A DNA stretch of 64,000 nucleotides, from assembly GCA_900498135.1 (NCBI GenBank), contig LR026961.1, positions 2,951,907 to 3,015,906 of the forward strand, written 5' to 3'. The DNA is from an uncultured Desulfatiglans sp. (GTDB lineage Bacteria; Desulfobacterota; DSM-4660; Desulfatiglandales; Desulfatiglandaceae). The notes beneath the pieces were generated by a model. It had not been told where the DNA came from. It saw nothing but the letters and a program-made list of their open reading frames with translations, and searched no databases. A program made the translations under genes and the position numbers. Below are positions 33,422 through 42,644 of the stretch, piece after piece (position 1 is the first letter of the stretch; the number at the start of each line of letters is the position of its first letter).

Positions 33422-36400
33422 ATGCAGGGGATGAAGATGCAGAAAAATGAAGGATTCCTTTCGGATGCCCTCCTCTCCATGGGTTATGGGGTGATTGTCT
33501 GCGACAGGGAGGGGAGGGTCGCCAGCCTCAATGCCCTGGCCGAATCGCTTACGGGCTGGCCTGCCGCGCGGGCGGCCGGATGCCCCGCAAGTGAGGTCTT
33601 TCGAATCGTCGATCCCGATACCCTCGCTCCGGTTGATGACCCTGTCGCGCGGGTAATGCGCGGCGATGCTGTCCGGGAATGGAGCGGGCGCCACGTTCTC
33701 GTCTCGAGAGAGGGGCGTGAGTGCCGGATCTCCGGCAGCTGCGCTGCCGTCTGTGAGGGGGAGGGTGTTATCACAGGGGCTGTGTTGATATTTCGCGATA
33801 CAACCGACGAATACGAGCACCGGAAGGAGGCTCAGGAAAACGGGCGCTTTTTGAGAGCGGCCATCGACGCACTGTCCCACCCCTTTGCCGTCATCGATCC
33901 AGAGAACTATCGGATTGAGATGGCGAATCAAGCCTATGGCGGATGGACCGTGGTAGGGAAAACCTGCTATGCCGTGTCCCATCATCGGGAAAGCCCTTGC
34001 AGCGGGAAGGACCATGTGTGCCCTGTCGATGCGGTTCGCAGAACACTGCATCCCGCTACCACGAGACATACACATTACGACGGGCTGGGGGAGGTCCGTC
34101 AAGTCGAGATTCATGCGCATCCTGTCTTTGATGAGCAGGGGCGTCTGATGCGGATTGTCGAATATTCGCTCGATATCACTGGGCGGCAGATTGCAGACGA
34201 ACAGCTCAGGAGGAGCGAGATCCGGCTCAAGAGTCTTGTGAGGATATTGGAGGATCCGTCGGATACGGTCCAGGAGTTTCTCGACCATGCCCTGCACGAA
34301 GTCGTTCATCTCACAGAAAGCAAAATCGGATATATTTATTTCTATCATGAAGACCGCAGGCAGTTCGTCTTGAATACCTGGTCGAAGGACGTTATGCAGG
34401 AGTGCAGCGTCGCCGATCCGAAGACGGTCTACGATTTGGATAGGACGGGTATCTGGGGCGAGGCTGTCCGGCAGCGGCGGCCGATCCTGGTGAATGATTT
34501 CCAGGCGGAGAATCCGCTCAAGAGGGGGTATCCCCCGGGTCATGTCCATATCGAAAAGTTTCTGACTATACCGATCTTCAGGGGAGATCAGATTATCGCG
34601 GTGGTGGGTGTGGCCAACAAGGCCGCCGACTATGACGAGTCGGATGCGGTGCAGCTCAAGCTGCTGATGGATGCGGTATGGAAGTCGATCGATGTCAAAC
34701 TGGCCGAAGAGGCCCTGCGGGAAAGCGAAGAGAAATACCGCCTGCTCGTGAATCATTCATCCGATTTGATATGGAGCTTGACGCCGGAAGGCGTCTTCAC
34801 CTACGCTTCGCCTTCATGGCTCAAGATAACGGGATACGATCCCGCCGACGTCATCGGAAAATCGTTCCGTTCATTCGTTCATCTGCAAGACATCCAAATC
34901 TGCGCCGAATATCTTTCCCAGGTCATTGAAGGCAAGACGGCTCTCCCCCATCCGGAATACCGGGTCAGACACGCCGACGGATCCTGGCATTGGCACAGTG
35001 CCGCAGGCAGCCTCGTAACCGATGAGAACGGTGCCTTCAAGTCTTTTGTGGGCGTCTCGAGGGACATCACCGAGCGTAAAAACGTGGAGCAGGCTTTACT
35101 GGAGAGTGAAAAGCGTTTCAACAAGCTCGCCGAGCAGAGCAGGACGGTCACCTGGGAGGTCGACGCCGAGGGGTTGTACACCTATGTGAGTCCTCTGACG
35201 GAAAATATCCTGGGCTACAAACCCGAAGAACTGGTCGGCAAGAAGTATTTTTACGACATCTGCCTGCCTGCCGACCGGGAAAAGGTCAAGGAATTCGGCC
35301 TGCGGGTGATGCGCCGCCGGGAGTCGCTGACCAACTTTGAAAATCGGCTCGTCACGAAGGATGGGCGGCCCTTTTGGGTGATGCGGAGCGGCATGACCTT
35401 GGTGGGGGCGGAAGGCGAAGTCCTTGGCTTCAGGGGTTCGGATACGGATATCGACGAGCGGATGCAATACGAGCGAAAACTTCTCAAAGCCAACCGTCAG
35501 TTCGAGGAGGCGACCGCCCGCGCCAACGAGATGGCCATGCACGCCGAGACCGCGAATCGAGCCAAAAGTGAATTCCTTGCCAACATGAGTCATGAGATTC
35601 GAACCCCTTTGAATGGAATCATAGGGATGACCGGGCTGCTGCAGGATACGGAACTGACAGAGGAACAGCAGCGATACGCAGAGGTGGTGCGTGAAAGCGG
35701 GGAGTCGCTCCTGACCCTCATCAACGACATCCTCGACTTTTCGAAGATCGAAGCCAACAAACTCGAATTAGAGGAGGTCGACTTCAATTTGGTCGGCTTG
35801 CTGGATGATCTGGCCGCCAACCTGGCTGTGCGGGCTCATGAAAAAGGGCTCGAGCTGCTTTGCAGCTGGGAGGAGAAGGTTCCCAAGATGCTGCGAGGCG
35901 ACCCGGGGAGGCTTCGCCAGATCATCACCAATCTGGCTGGCAATGCCATCAAATTCACTTCGAGGGGGGAAGTTTCGATCCGCGTCAGCGTAGACTCGGA
36001 GTCGGATGAGGAGACGACGCTGTGCTTCACGGTGCGGGACACAGGCATCGGGATCCCGGAGGACAAACTGGACGTCATCTTTCAGAAATTTAGCCAGGTA
36101 GATGCTTCGACCACGCGGCTTTACGGCGGCAGCGGTTTGGGGCTGGCGATAGCGAAGCAGCTGGTTGAGAAGATGGGAGGGAGAATAGGGGTAAACAGCC
36201 GGGAAGGCAAGGGATCTGAATTCTGGTTCACGGTGGACCTGCGTAAGCAGCCGGAGGAAGTGCAACAGGAGCCGCCCGTTTATTCCGACCTGCGGGGGAT
36301 AAGGGTCCTGGTAGTGGATGACAATACCACCGGACGAGAGATTCTGACGGGACGGTTGACCTCCTGGGGTATGCGGCCAGAGGAGTCGAAGGACGGCCCA

Positions 36401-37540
36401 GCGGCCATGGAGGCCCTGTTTCAGGCCAAGGAGGAAGGCGATCCGTTCCGTTTGGCGGTTATCGACATGCAGATGCCGGGCCTGGACGGCGAAACATTGG
36501 GCAAGATGATTCTGGCCGATGAACGGCTGGCTGATACCCGTCTGGTGATGCTCACCTCTCTGGGGAGCCGGGGAGATGCCCGGCGCTTTGCGAAGGCCGG
36601 GTTTGCCGCCTACCTGACCAAGCCCGTTCGCAACGAAGAGCTGCAGGTGGCGTTGTCTTTGTCGTTGATGGAGCGGTTGGGGGCGTCTGTGAAACACCGG
36701 CCTATCACCACGCGGCACTCGGCGCGTGAAGCGCTGATGATTTTTGGAGATCGTCCGGTGCGCATCCTGTTGGCCGAGGACAACACTACCAACCGGCAGG
36801 TGGCTTTGGGCATCCTTAAAAAGCTGGGGCTGAAGGCCGATGCCGTTGCCAATGGCGCCGAGGCGATCGACGCCTTGGAGCGTGTCCATTACGACCTGGT
36901 GCTGATGGATGTCCAGATGCCGGTGCTGGACGGCCTGGAGGCCACCAGGGCGATCCGCAGCTCCAGAAACCTGGCTGGCCCGAACACAGTGCCCATCATC
37001 GCCATGACGGCCCATGCCATGGCGGGGGACCGGGAAAGATGCCTGGCCGCCGGCATGAACGACTATGTGGCGAAGCCCGTGGGGCATTTTGCCCTGGCCG
37101 AAGTCCTCGAAAAGTGGCTGGCGGATGACGCGAGCAGGCGGGCAAAGACGCCGTCAGGGGAGGAAGCGAAAGAAGCGGGAAAATCGTCCTCTTCTGAGAT
37201 GTCCGTTTGGGACAGGAGCGGCCTCCTGGATCGGTTGATGGGAGACCACGATCTGATGGAGGAGATCGCCGAGGCCTTTTTGTTGGATGTGCCGCAGCAG
37301 ATTCAGCATCTTGGAACGCTTCTCGAAAGCCGGGACGGTCCCGGTGCCGAGCGGGCGGCCCATACGATCAAAGGGGCTGCCGCGAGTGTAGGTGCAGAGG
37401 CGATACGGCATGAGGCCATGGAGATCGAAAAATCCGCTGGCCGAGGTGATGTGGACGCGGCACGGTCTCGATTGCCGGTGCTCGAAGATCGGTTGCGGGA
37501 AACGAAAGCAGTCATGGAGGGTTTCTTGAGTGAAAGATAA
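33422..37540 (+). CDS. Large soluble hybrid histidine kinase (PAS-PAS-GAF-PAS-PAS-HisKA-HATPase-REC-REC-HPt)
   Basis: A 1372-aa protein without membrane segments. Approximate domains: PAS 12-125; PAS 140-265 with a Cys/His-rich insert ([20 protein letters not shown]); GAF 270-435; PAS 440-560; PAS 565-690; HisKA with the phospho-His in [15 protein letters not shown] near 722; HATPase 830-950 ([19 protein letters not shown]); two receivers at 960-1085 ([12 protein letters not shown]) and 1112-1235 ([12 protein letters not shown]); C-terminal HPt with [13 protein letters not shown] near 1312. All phosphorelay residues are present. No adjacent output regulator is seen. ATG 33422, 33431 and 33437 are alternative starts. 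The Cys/His-rich PAS may hold a redox or metal signal. Confidence 0.93.
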   Translation: MQGMKMQKNEGFLSDALLSMGYGVIVCDREGRVASLNALAESLTGWPAARAAGCPASEVFRIVDPDTLAPVDDPVARVMRGDAVREWSGRHVLVSREGRECRISGSCAAVCEGEGVITGAVLIFRDTTDEYEHRKEAQENGRFLRAAIDALSHPFAVIDPENYRIEMANQAYGGWTVVGKTCYAVSHHRESPCSGKDHVCPVDAVRRTLHPATTRHTHYDGLGEVRQVEIHAHPVFDEQGRLMRIVEYSLDITGRQIADEQLRRSEIRLKSLVRILEDPSDTVQEFLDHALHEVVHLTESKIGYIYFYHEDRRQFVLNTWSKDVMQECSVADPKTVYDLDRTGIWGEAVRQRRPILVNDFQAENPLKRGYPPGHVHIEKFLTIPIFRGDQIIAVVGVANKAADYDESDAVQLKLLMDAVWKSIDVKLAEEALRESEEKYRLLVNHSSDLIWSLTPEGVFTYASPSWLKITGYDPADVIGKSFRSFVHLQDIQICAEYLSQVIEGKTALPHPEYRVRHADGSWHWHSAAGSLVTDENGAFKSFVGVSRDITERKNVEQALLESEKRFNKLAEQSRTVTWEVDAEGLYTYVSPLTENILGYKPEELVGKKYFYDICLPADREKVKEFGLRVMRRRESLTNFENRLVTKDGRPFWVMRSGMTLVGAEGEVLGFRGSDTDIDERMQYERKLLKANRQFEEATARANEMAMHAETANRAKSEFLANMSHEIRTPLNGIIGMTGLLQDTELTEEQQRYAEVVRESGESLLTLINDILDFSKIEANKLELEEVDFNLVGLLDDLAANLAVRAHEKGLELLCSWEEKVPKMLRGDPGRLRQIITNLAGNAIKFTSRGEVSIRVSVDSESDEETTLCFTVRDTGIGIPEDKLDVIFQKFSQVDASTTRLYGGSGLGLAIAKQLVEKMGGRIGVNSREGKGSEFWFTVDLRKQPEEVQQEPPVYSDLRGIRVLVVDDNTTGREILTGRLTSWGMRPEESKDGPAAMEALFQAKEEGDPFRLAVIDMQMPGLDGETLGKMILADERLADTRLVMLTSLGSRGDARRFAKAGFAAYLTKPVRNEELQVALSLSLMERLGASVKHRPITTRHSAREALMIFGDRPVRILLAEDNTTNRQVALGILKKLGLKADAVANGAEAIDALERVHYDLVLMDVQMPVLDGLEATRAIRSSRNLAGPNTVPIIAMTAHAMAGDRERCLAAGMNDYVAKPVGHFALAEVLEKWLADDASRRAKTPSGEEAKEAGKSSSSEMSVWDRSGLLDRLMGDHDLMEEIAEAFLLDVPQQIQHLGTLLESRDGPGAERAAHTIKGAAASVGAEAIRHEAMEIEKSAGRGDVDAARSRLPVLEDRLRETKAVMEGFLSER

Positions 37541-37678
37541 TCGAGCTCTTACTCCTTGCCCATGAGAGCTGCGGCCGGATGGATGCGTTGGCCAAGGTGT
37601 CCTCGCCCCTTATCCCCTGCCCATCAGGTGCTGCGAACCATGGGCGGCTGTATTCGACGCCCCCCGTTTCGTTAGGGC

Positions 37679-38140
37679 TCAGGCCCTTCGCTCAAGAAAA
37701 TCGGAGCTGAATCCGTTCTCCGGTGCTACCTCCGATTCGTTCCGCTCCTGGAATGCCGCAAGCCTTTGTTTCCAACCGATCGTGGCGTTGACGAAATCTT
37801 CCATCATCGATTCGAAAAGGCGTCCGTCAACCGCCGCGATAGGTTTCTTTGCGGCCAGGATGATTTGTTTCGATGGTTTGTCGATGCCAAAGGTAGCTCC
37901 ATGGGTCCCGCGGAAAAAGAAATTCGCTTCGAGGAGCATCTCGCAGAGGGCTTGGCGATCCGTTTCGGGCAGGTCTGCGATGCAGGCGTAAAAGAAGAAT
38001 TCCTCCGAGCGTGGGGCGAATTCGATGTTGACGATGTGCCCGTCAAACTCCAGGCAGCAGTACCCGTCTTCGTCCAGGTCGAGATCGGGAATCCCGATAG
38101 TTTCTCCGAATCTCTTGATCAGGGCTTTGAACCGTTCCAT
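37679..38140 (-). CDS. CesT/type III secretion chaperone-like protein (orphan)
   Basis: A 153-aa acidic protein whose sequence follows the class I type III secretion chaperone pattern: FKALIKRFGETIGIPDLDLD at the N-terminus, a strand pair (CCLEFDGHIVNIEF), then LCEMLLEANFFFRGTHGATF and a final helix (FVNATIGWKQRLAAFQ). Class I chaperones are small dimers holding effectors before secretion. ATG 38140 follows AAAGGAAAG. No secretion apparatus or effector gene is present nearby, and both neighbours are unrelated, so it may serve another protein or be a remnant of a larger system elsewhere. The family match is by pattern, not alignment. Confidence 0.7.
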   Translation of the reverse strand: MERFKALIKRFGETIGIPDLDLDEDGYCCLEFDGHIVNIEFAPRSEEFFFYACIADLPETDRQALCEMLLEANFFFRGTHGATFGIDKPSKQIILAAKKPIAAVDGRLFESMMEDFVNATIGWKQRLAAFQERNESEVAPENGFSSDFLERRA

Positions 38141-38473
38141 AGAAGCTTTCCTTTAGGCAATGGATATTTTGCATCTTGTGGGAGCTGAAATTATCCGCAG
38201 AAAGACGCAGCTTTTGTCGTGAGAAGGGTTTACATCCAGCCGTATACAACGAAGCAAGAGATATGCCGAAAGACAAAACCATTTCCATCTCCACCCCCGG
38301 CCCTAAACGCCTGCAGGTTGCTCGCCTTTGCTGCAAAGCTATGGTGGCGCGTTGCACAGATATATGTGCACCATTTTTTGGATATCGTCATGTTTCCCAG
38401 CTGTTGCTCCAGCATGGTCCAGCGATGCCGGCAGGCTCCCTTGCTTGAAAAGTGAAAGGTCCGTTAGACTGTG

Positions 38474-39127
38474 ATGGCTAAAACAGAAGCGTTCGACACA
38501 TTTACCGATGCCTACGACGAGTGGTTCGACAGACATCCTGCTTTTTATCACCTGGAGCTCGAAGCGGTGCGCGGCCTTATTCCTCCCGTCGGTGCAAGAG
38601 GCATGGAGGTAGGCATCGGATCCGGGAAGTTCGCTGTCCCGTTTGGCGTGAAGATCGGGGTCGACCCCTCTGAAAAGATGGCTGAGAAGGCCAGGCTGCT
38701 TGGCATCGACGTCTGCCGAAGCGTGGCCGAGGCCCTGCCGTTTCGCGCCGGGGTCTTCGATTTTGTGTTGATGGTGACGACGATCTGCTTCGTGGACGAC
38801 ATCCTTGCAACGTTCAGGGAGGCTGCGCGGGTCCTGAAACGCGAGGGCTCCATCATTGTGGGTTTCGTGGACAAGCTGAGCGAGCTCGGCAGAAGATATG
38901 CGGCCCACAGGGAAGGAAGCCGGTTTTACCGGGAGGCGACGTTTTTCACGACCGCCGAGGTGATGGAATATTTGCGGGAGGCAGATTTCGACACCGTGGA
39001 GATAAAACAGACTCTGATTCCAGGGGGGCTGCCCGGGACCGTGGAGGACGGGTTCGGAAAGGGCGCTTTTATCGCGATCAAGGCCGTGAAAAGGGGGGAT
39101 CCCGCGGATAGAAAGGCCTGCCTTTGA
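38474..39127 (+). CDS. Class I SAM-dependent methyltransferase
   Basis: A 217-aa methyltransferase of the UbiE/Methyltransf_11 type. Motif I is GMEVGIGSGKFAVPFGV (residues ~40-55), motif II/III include VAEALPFRAGVFDFVLMVTT, and AARVLKREGSIIVGFVD corresponds to the fourth strand. The N-terminal AFDTFTDAYDEWFDRHPAFY is typical of the group. ATG 38474 is preferred to the overlapping GTG 38471. Monocistronic; substrate unknown. Confidence 0.88.
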   Translation: MAKTEAFDTFTDAYDEWFDRHPAFYHLELEAVRGLIPPVGARGMEVGIGSGKFAVPFGVKIGVDPSEKMAEKARLLGIDVCRSVAEALPFRAGVFDFVLMVTTICFVDDILATFREAARVLKREGSIIVGFVDKLSELGRRYAAHREGSRFYREATFFTTAEVMEYLREADFDTVEIKQTLIPGGLPGTVEDGFGKGAFIAIKAVKRGDPADRKACL

Positions 39128-39234
39128 CGAGATGGATTCCTGCGGCGCGCCGTCAGGTAAGTCTGCGCAGTGATCACCACCTGGGCCGCCGAGGAGCGGC
39201 CTCTTTGCAGCCGCTCCCCGACCATCCGCCGACT

Positions 39235-40680
39235 CTAGGCGTGGACGTTGGCCAGTTCCTCGGCCATGCGCTTCCTGCTTTCGAGATCCGCTATGCGGTA
39301 AAGGACCATGATCTGGTTCTGGCTCGGGCCGGAGCCCTGGTAGGTCCCGACTCCGTGGAGCCCGGCGACCCAGTTCTGCAGGAACCGGATGATCCGCATC
39401 CGTTTGTGCGCCGGCGCCGCCGCGCCGAGATACTTCATGACGTAGTCCCTCGTTTCCGGGTTGTCGAGTTCCTTTTCGCTCGGCATGGTTACGGAGACGC
39501 CGCCGGCGATGTCCCCGGCGAGGGCCATGACCTCCCAGAAGCCGTCGTTGGTGTTCAGTTTGGCGATGTTGCTCATCGCCTCATCGGGCATGAAGACGCC
39601 CGAGCCGACTGGTTCTTCTTTTCCCATGAAGGCGGCTGCCGTCGCGCAGGCCAGGGACGTGTCGTTCAACTGGAGCATCCGGGTGATCTTCTGGGCGATG
39701 TGCGAGACGTTGGGGAGGCCGTTGTATTCGGCGATCAACTGGGTCGCACCGATGATCAGGTCCATGAAACCCACCTTGCAGGCCCCGCCGCAGTTCATCC
39801 GGTGGGTCTTGGCGAACCGGGTGATGAATTTCTGGGTGTATTCCACTTCACCGCACATGAAGACGCGTTCCCAGGGGACGAATACCCGGTCGAATACGAC
39901 GAGGCAGGTTTCGCGCTGTCCGTAGACCGGGTTGCCGATCACCCGGAGGTCCGATTCGGATTCCCGCTCCGTGCTGAAGGCGTTGTACTGGCCGATGTAG
40001 GTCACGCCCTCGGCCCCGTTTGGGATCACGAACGCCAGCGCATAGTCCTCCTCGCCCTTTCGGCATGAGATCCCCGGCAGCACCAGTGTTTCGTCCGCCG
40101 CGTAGGCGCCCGTCGCATGCTGTTTCGCCCCGCTCACCACGATTCCATCGGGCCGTTTTTCGACGACGTGGACATAGTAGTCGGGGTCCTGCTCGAGGGG
40201 CCGCTTGCTGCGATCCCCTTTCGGGTCGGTGACGGAGCCGCTCACCACCAGATCGTTCTCCTGGGCATACTTCAGGTAGGCGTTGAAGCGCTGGTGGTAT
40301 TCAGTGCCCTTGTCCTGATCGATCTCCCAGGTGGTCGATGCGAGGGAGGGAAGCATTTCGTTGCCAGGGCAGCGGTAGTTGCAGGTGCCGAGCTTCTGGC
40401 TGCTCAGGCGCGCCATGTCGAGGCGTTTGAGGAGGTCCTCGCGGCTCTGGTGGATGTGCAGGGCCCGGCTGATCGGCTCTCCGGTCAGGTGCGAGACGCT
40501 CTGCATGGTGTCCTGGTAACGAGGATCCAGGGTCAGTTCGTAAACGCGCGCGGTCGCCTCGATGACGCTCCGGGTGACGGGGTGCGCGTTCAAGTCCTCG
40601 ACCTTCCTGCCCCCGATGAAAAGCTTCGGCCTCAGTTTGGATACACGCTCCCGATACTCCTGTTCCGATTTGATAGCCAT
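39235..40680 (-). CDS. 4-hydroxybutyryl-CoA dehydratase/4-HPA 3-monooxygenase family flavoprotein
   Basis: A 481-aa FAD enzyme. C100 and C104 (CNYRC) and H293 with C301 (HRMNCGGACKVG) correspond to the [4Fe-4S] ligands C99, C103, H292 and C299 of the Clostridium aminobutyricum dehydratase, favouring the dehydratase/vinylacetyl-CoA isomerase branch over the oxygenases. An extra Ala lengthens the last loop by one residue, and C297 is an additional nearby Cys. Family core segments include GEPISRALHIHQSREDL, VVSGAKQHATGAYAADE and VFDRVFVPWERVFM. ATG 40680 follows GGAGGGG. Reaction by homology: radical dehydration of 4-hydroxybutyryl-CoA to crotonyl-CoA. Exact substrate uncertain. Confidence 0.85.
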   Translation of the reverse strand: MAIKSEQEYRERVSKLRPKLFIGGRKVEDLNAHPVTRSVIEATARVYELTLDPRYQDTMQSVSHLTGEPISRALHIHQSREDLLKRLDMARLSSQKLGTCNYRCPGNEMLPSLASTTWEIDQDKGTEYHQRFNAYLKYAQENDLVVSGSVTDPKGDRSKRPLEQDPDYYVHVVEKRPDGIVVSGAKQHATGAYAADETLVLPGISCRKGEEDYALAFVIPNGAEGVTYIGQYNAFSTERESESDLRVIGNPVYGQRETCLVVFDRVFVPWERVFMCGEVEYTQKFITRFAKTHRMNCGGACKVGFMDLIIGATQLIAEYNGLPNVSHIAQKITRMLQLNDTSLACATAAAFMGKEEPVGSGVFMPDEAMSNIAKLNTNDGFWEVMALAGDIAGGVSVTMPSEKELDNPETRDYVMKYLGAAAPAHKRMRIIRFLQNWVAGLHGVGTYQGSGPSQNQIMVLYRIADLESRKRMAEELANVHA

Positions 40681-40894
40681 TTTCCCCTCCGTTCTGAGAT
40701 GAACCGGACCATCGCTGTTGATTTGCCGATTTGCGGCGACACACCGCGAATCGCGTGCTGAATCTCTGAAATCATGTTCTTCAGGAAGGAAAGTCACCGA
40801 AATGCCGTGACGAAGATCTGAATACCCAGGAAAGCGCTATAACCGACCGCCGGGTTCGCGTCAAGCGAAAAGGGGAAGAGCGTCAAGGCGCTTC

Positions 40895-40950
40895 TTTCCG
40901 GTTTGCCTACGGAAAGGGTCTTTTTGGCCGATCTCGGCGTCGATCTGTAC
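40895..40950 (-). repeat. Dispersed inverted-repeat element, copy B (half element)
   Basis: GGGTCTTTTTGGCCGATCTC followed by GGCGTCGATCTGTAC matches one half of the element at 63849-63992 in the same orientation. The other half is absent. Confidence 0.7.
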
Positions 40951-41047
40951 AGGAGACCTCGAAGAGGATACGGGGGAGGTTTCCGGGATCGCGGACCGAT
41001 GCCGCAGCGTTTGAGAAGCGATTGGAAGGTTTAAAAACGGATAATGC

Positions 41048-41076
41048 TTGACAATGATCGTAGCAAAGGATAGATT
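41048..41076 (+). promoter_or_regulatory. Sigma-70-type promoter of the DEAD-box helicase
   Basis: TTGACA (41048-41053) and TAGATT (41071-41076) are 17 bp apart. Transcription would begin near 41083, about 100 nt before the helicase start, and run through the terminator-like hairpin at 41123-41152. Confidence 0.65.
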
Positions 41077-41122
41077 AAACATACCAAACGGCTTTTTCCC
41101 AGGTAGACATGACAATAGCGTG

Positions 41123-41152
41123 AACCCCGGAATCGTTCCGGGGTTTTTTTTT
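41123..41152 (+). terminator. Strong terminator hairpin in the helicase leader (probable attenuator)
   Basis: AACCCCGGAA and TTCCGGGGTT pair around TCG and are followed by an unbroken run of T. It lies between the promoter and the helicase start codon on the same strand, so it must be read through for helicase expression. Confidence 0.85.
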
Positions 41153-41180
41153 GACCTTCTGACAGAGAAAGAAGAATTTG

Positions 41181-42440
41181 ATGGGTTTTGAAACATTTGG
41201 TTTGAATCGCAACCTGATGGCCGCAGTGGCGGCCGCGGGTTACACCACCCCCACTCCAATCCAGAAGCAAGCCATCCCCTTGGTGATGCAGGGACGCGAC
41301 GTCCTGGGGTTGGCCCAGACCGGCACCGGCAAGACCGCCGCGTTTGCGCTGCCCGTTTTGCACCGGCTTCTGCAGGTAAAACCCGGTCCGGTACGCGCGC
41401 TGGTCGTGGCTCCCACGCGTGAACTCGCCGAACAGATCCACGGAGAATTCCAGACCCTCGCGCGCGGGACTCGGATCCGCAGCACGGCAGTCTATGGCGG
41501 CGTCGGCTTCAACCCGCAGGCCTTGGCCTTCAAACGGGGGGTCGAGGTGGTCATCGCCTGCCCTGGCCGGCTCCTGGACCACCTCCGCCAAGGCACCCTG
41601 GATCTGGCGCATGTCGAGGTGCTGGTCCTCGATGAGGCCGACTACCTCTTCGATATGGGCTTCCTGCCGGATGTCCGGCGGATTGTCGGATATCTTCCGT
41701 CGAGGCGGCAGAATCTGCTCTTTTCCGCGACGATGCCGGCCGAGATCAAACGTCTCGCCGGCGAGGTCCTGCGCGACCCGGCCACCTGCCGGATCGGGGC
41801 TGACGCGCCTGCCCATACGGTGAGCCACGCCCTCTACCCCGTCGCCCAGCATCTGAAGACGGCCCTGTTGATGGAACTGCTGATCCAGGTTGGGAGCGGG
41901 CCTGTCCTCGTCTTCACCCGCACCAAGCACAGGGCGAAGCGTCTGGGCGAGCAGCTGGCCAAGGCCGGGCACCGGTCGGCTTCGCTGCAGGGGAACCTCT
42001 CTCAGGGGCGCCGTCAGGCGGCGCTGGACGGGTTTCGCAGCGGCAGGTTCCAGGTGCTGGTGGCGACCGATATCGTCGCGCGCGGGATCGATATTTCCAA
42101 GGTGTCGCACGTGATCAACTACGACGTGCCGTCCACCCCGGAGGCCTACATCCACCGGATCGGGCGCACGGGGCGTGCCGGCTGCAGCGGTGCCGCCCTC
42201 ACACTCGTTACCCGGGAAGACAAGAGTGTGGTGTGCTCCATCGATCGGGTGATCGGATCACCGATCGAACGGCGGACCTTGAAAGACTTCGATTATGATC
42301 GCCCCGCGTCAGCGAGCGCAGATGTCCGGCCCCGGACGGGGCGTGGGTCTTTTCCCCGGCGAGGTGAGTTGGATGCACGCGCCGGCAGGCGCGGGAAGGC
42401 CGCCGGTGACAGGCCGAAGGCTTCGGCAGGGCGCAGGTAG
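41181..42440 (+). CDS. DEAD-box ATP-dependent RNA helicase (RhlE-like)
   Basis: A 419-aa helicase with all motifs: Q-motif FGLNRNLMAAVAAAGYTTPT..IQ, motif I AQTGTGKT (near residue 45), Ia PTRELAEQ, II VLDEADYLFDMGF, III SAT, IV-VI including ATDIVARGID and HRIGRTGR. The tail is basic and low complexity (RPRTGRGSFPRRGE..GRRGKAAGDRPKA), typical of RNA-binding extensions. ATG 41181; an adjacent TTG at 41178 is unlikely. A promoter and a terminator hairpin precede it, suggesting attenuation in response to RNA structure, temperature or ribosome stress. Likely role: ribosome assembly or RNA decay. Confidence 0.95.
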   Translation: MGFETFGLNRNLMAAVAAAGYTTPTPIQKQAIPLVMQGRDVLGLAQTGTGKTAAFALPVLHRLLQVKPGPVRALVVAPTRELAEQIHGEFQTLARGTRIRSTAVYGGVGFNPQALAFKRGVEVVIACPGRLLDHLRQGTLDLAHVEVLVLDEADYLFDMGFLPDVRRIVGYLPSRRQNLLFSATMPAEIKRLAGEVLRDPATCRIGADAPAHTVSHALYPVAQHLKTALLMELLIQVGSGPVLVFTRTKHRAKRLGEQLAKAGHRSASLQGNLSQGRRQAALDGFRSGRFQVLVATDIVARGIDISKVSHVINYDVPSTPEAYIHRIGRTGRAGCSGAALTLVTREDKSVVCSIDRVIGSPIERRTLKDFDYDRPASASADVRPRTGRGSFPRRGELDARAGRRGKAAGDRPKASAGRR

Positions 42441-42644
42441 GACCTGTCTGAAAATCGATTTGGACCACCGTTTGCTGCAGCGACAGCTACACAAAAGCCC
42501 GTTTATGTGCTAATCCATTCCATCGGGACAGAGTTCGTCCTTCTCGGCCTGCGGGCGCAAATGAGACTCCTTTTTCTGTGTGAAAAAGGGTCTTTCCCCC
42601 AGTCCAGCCATGGCCGGAACGCCTTCCAGGGAGTGGATGGAACC

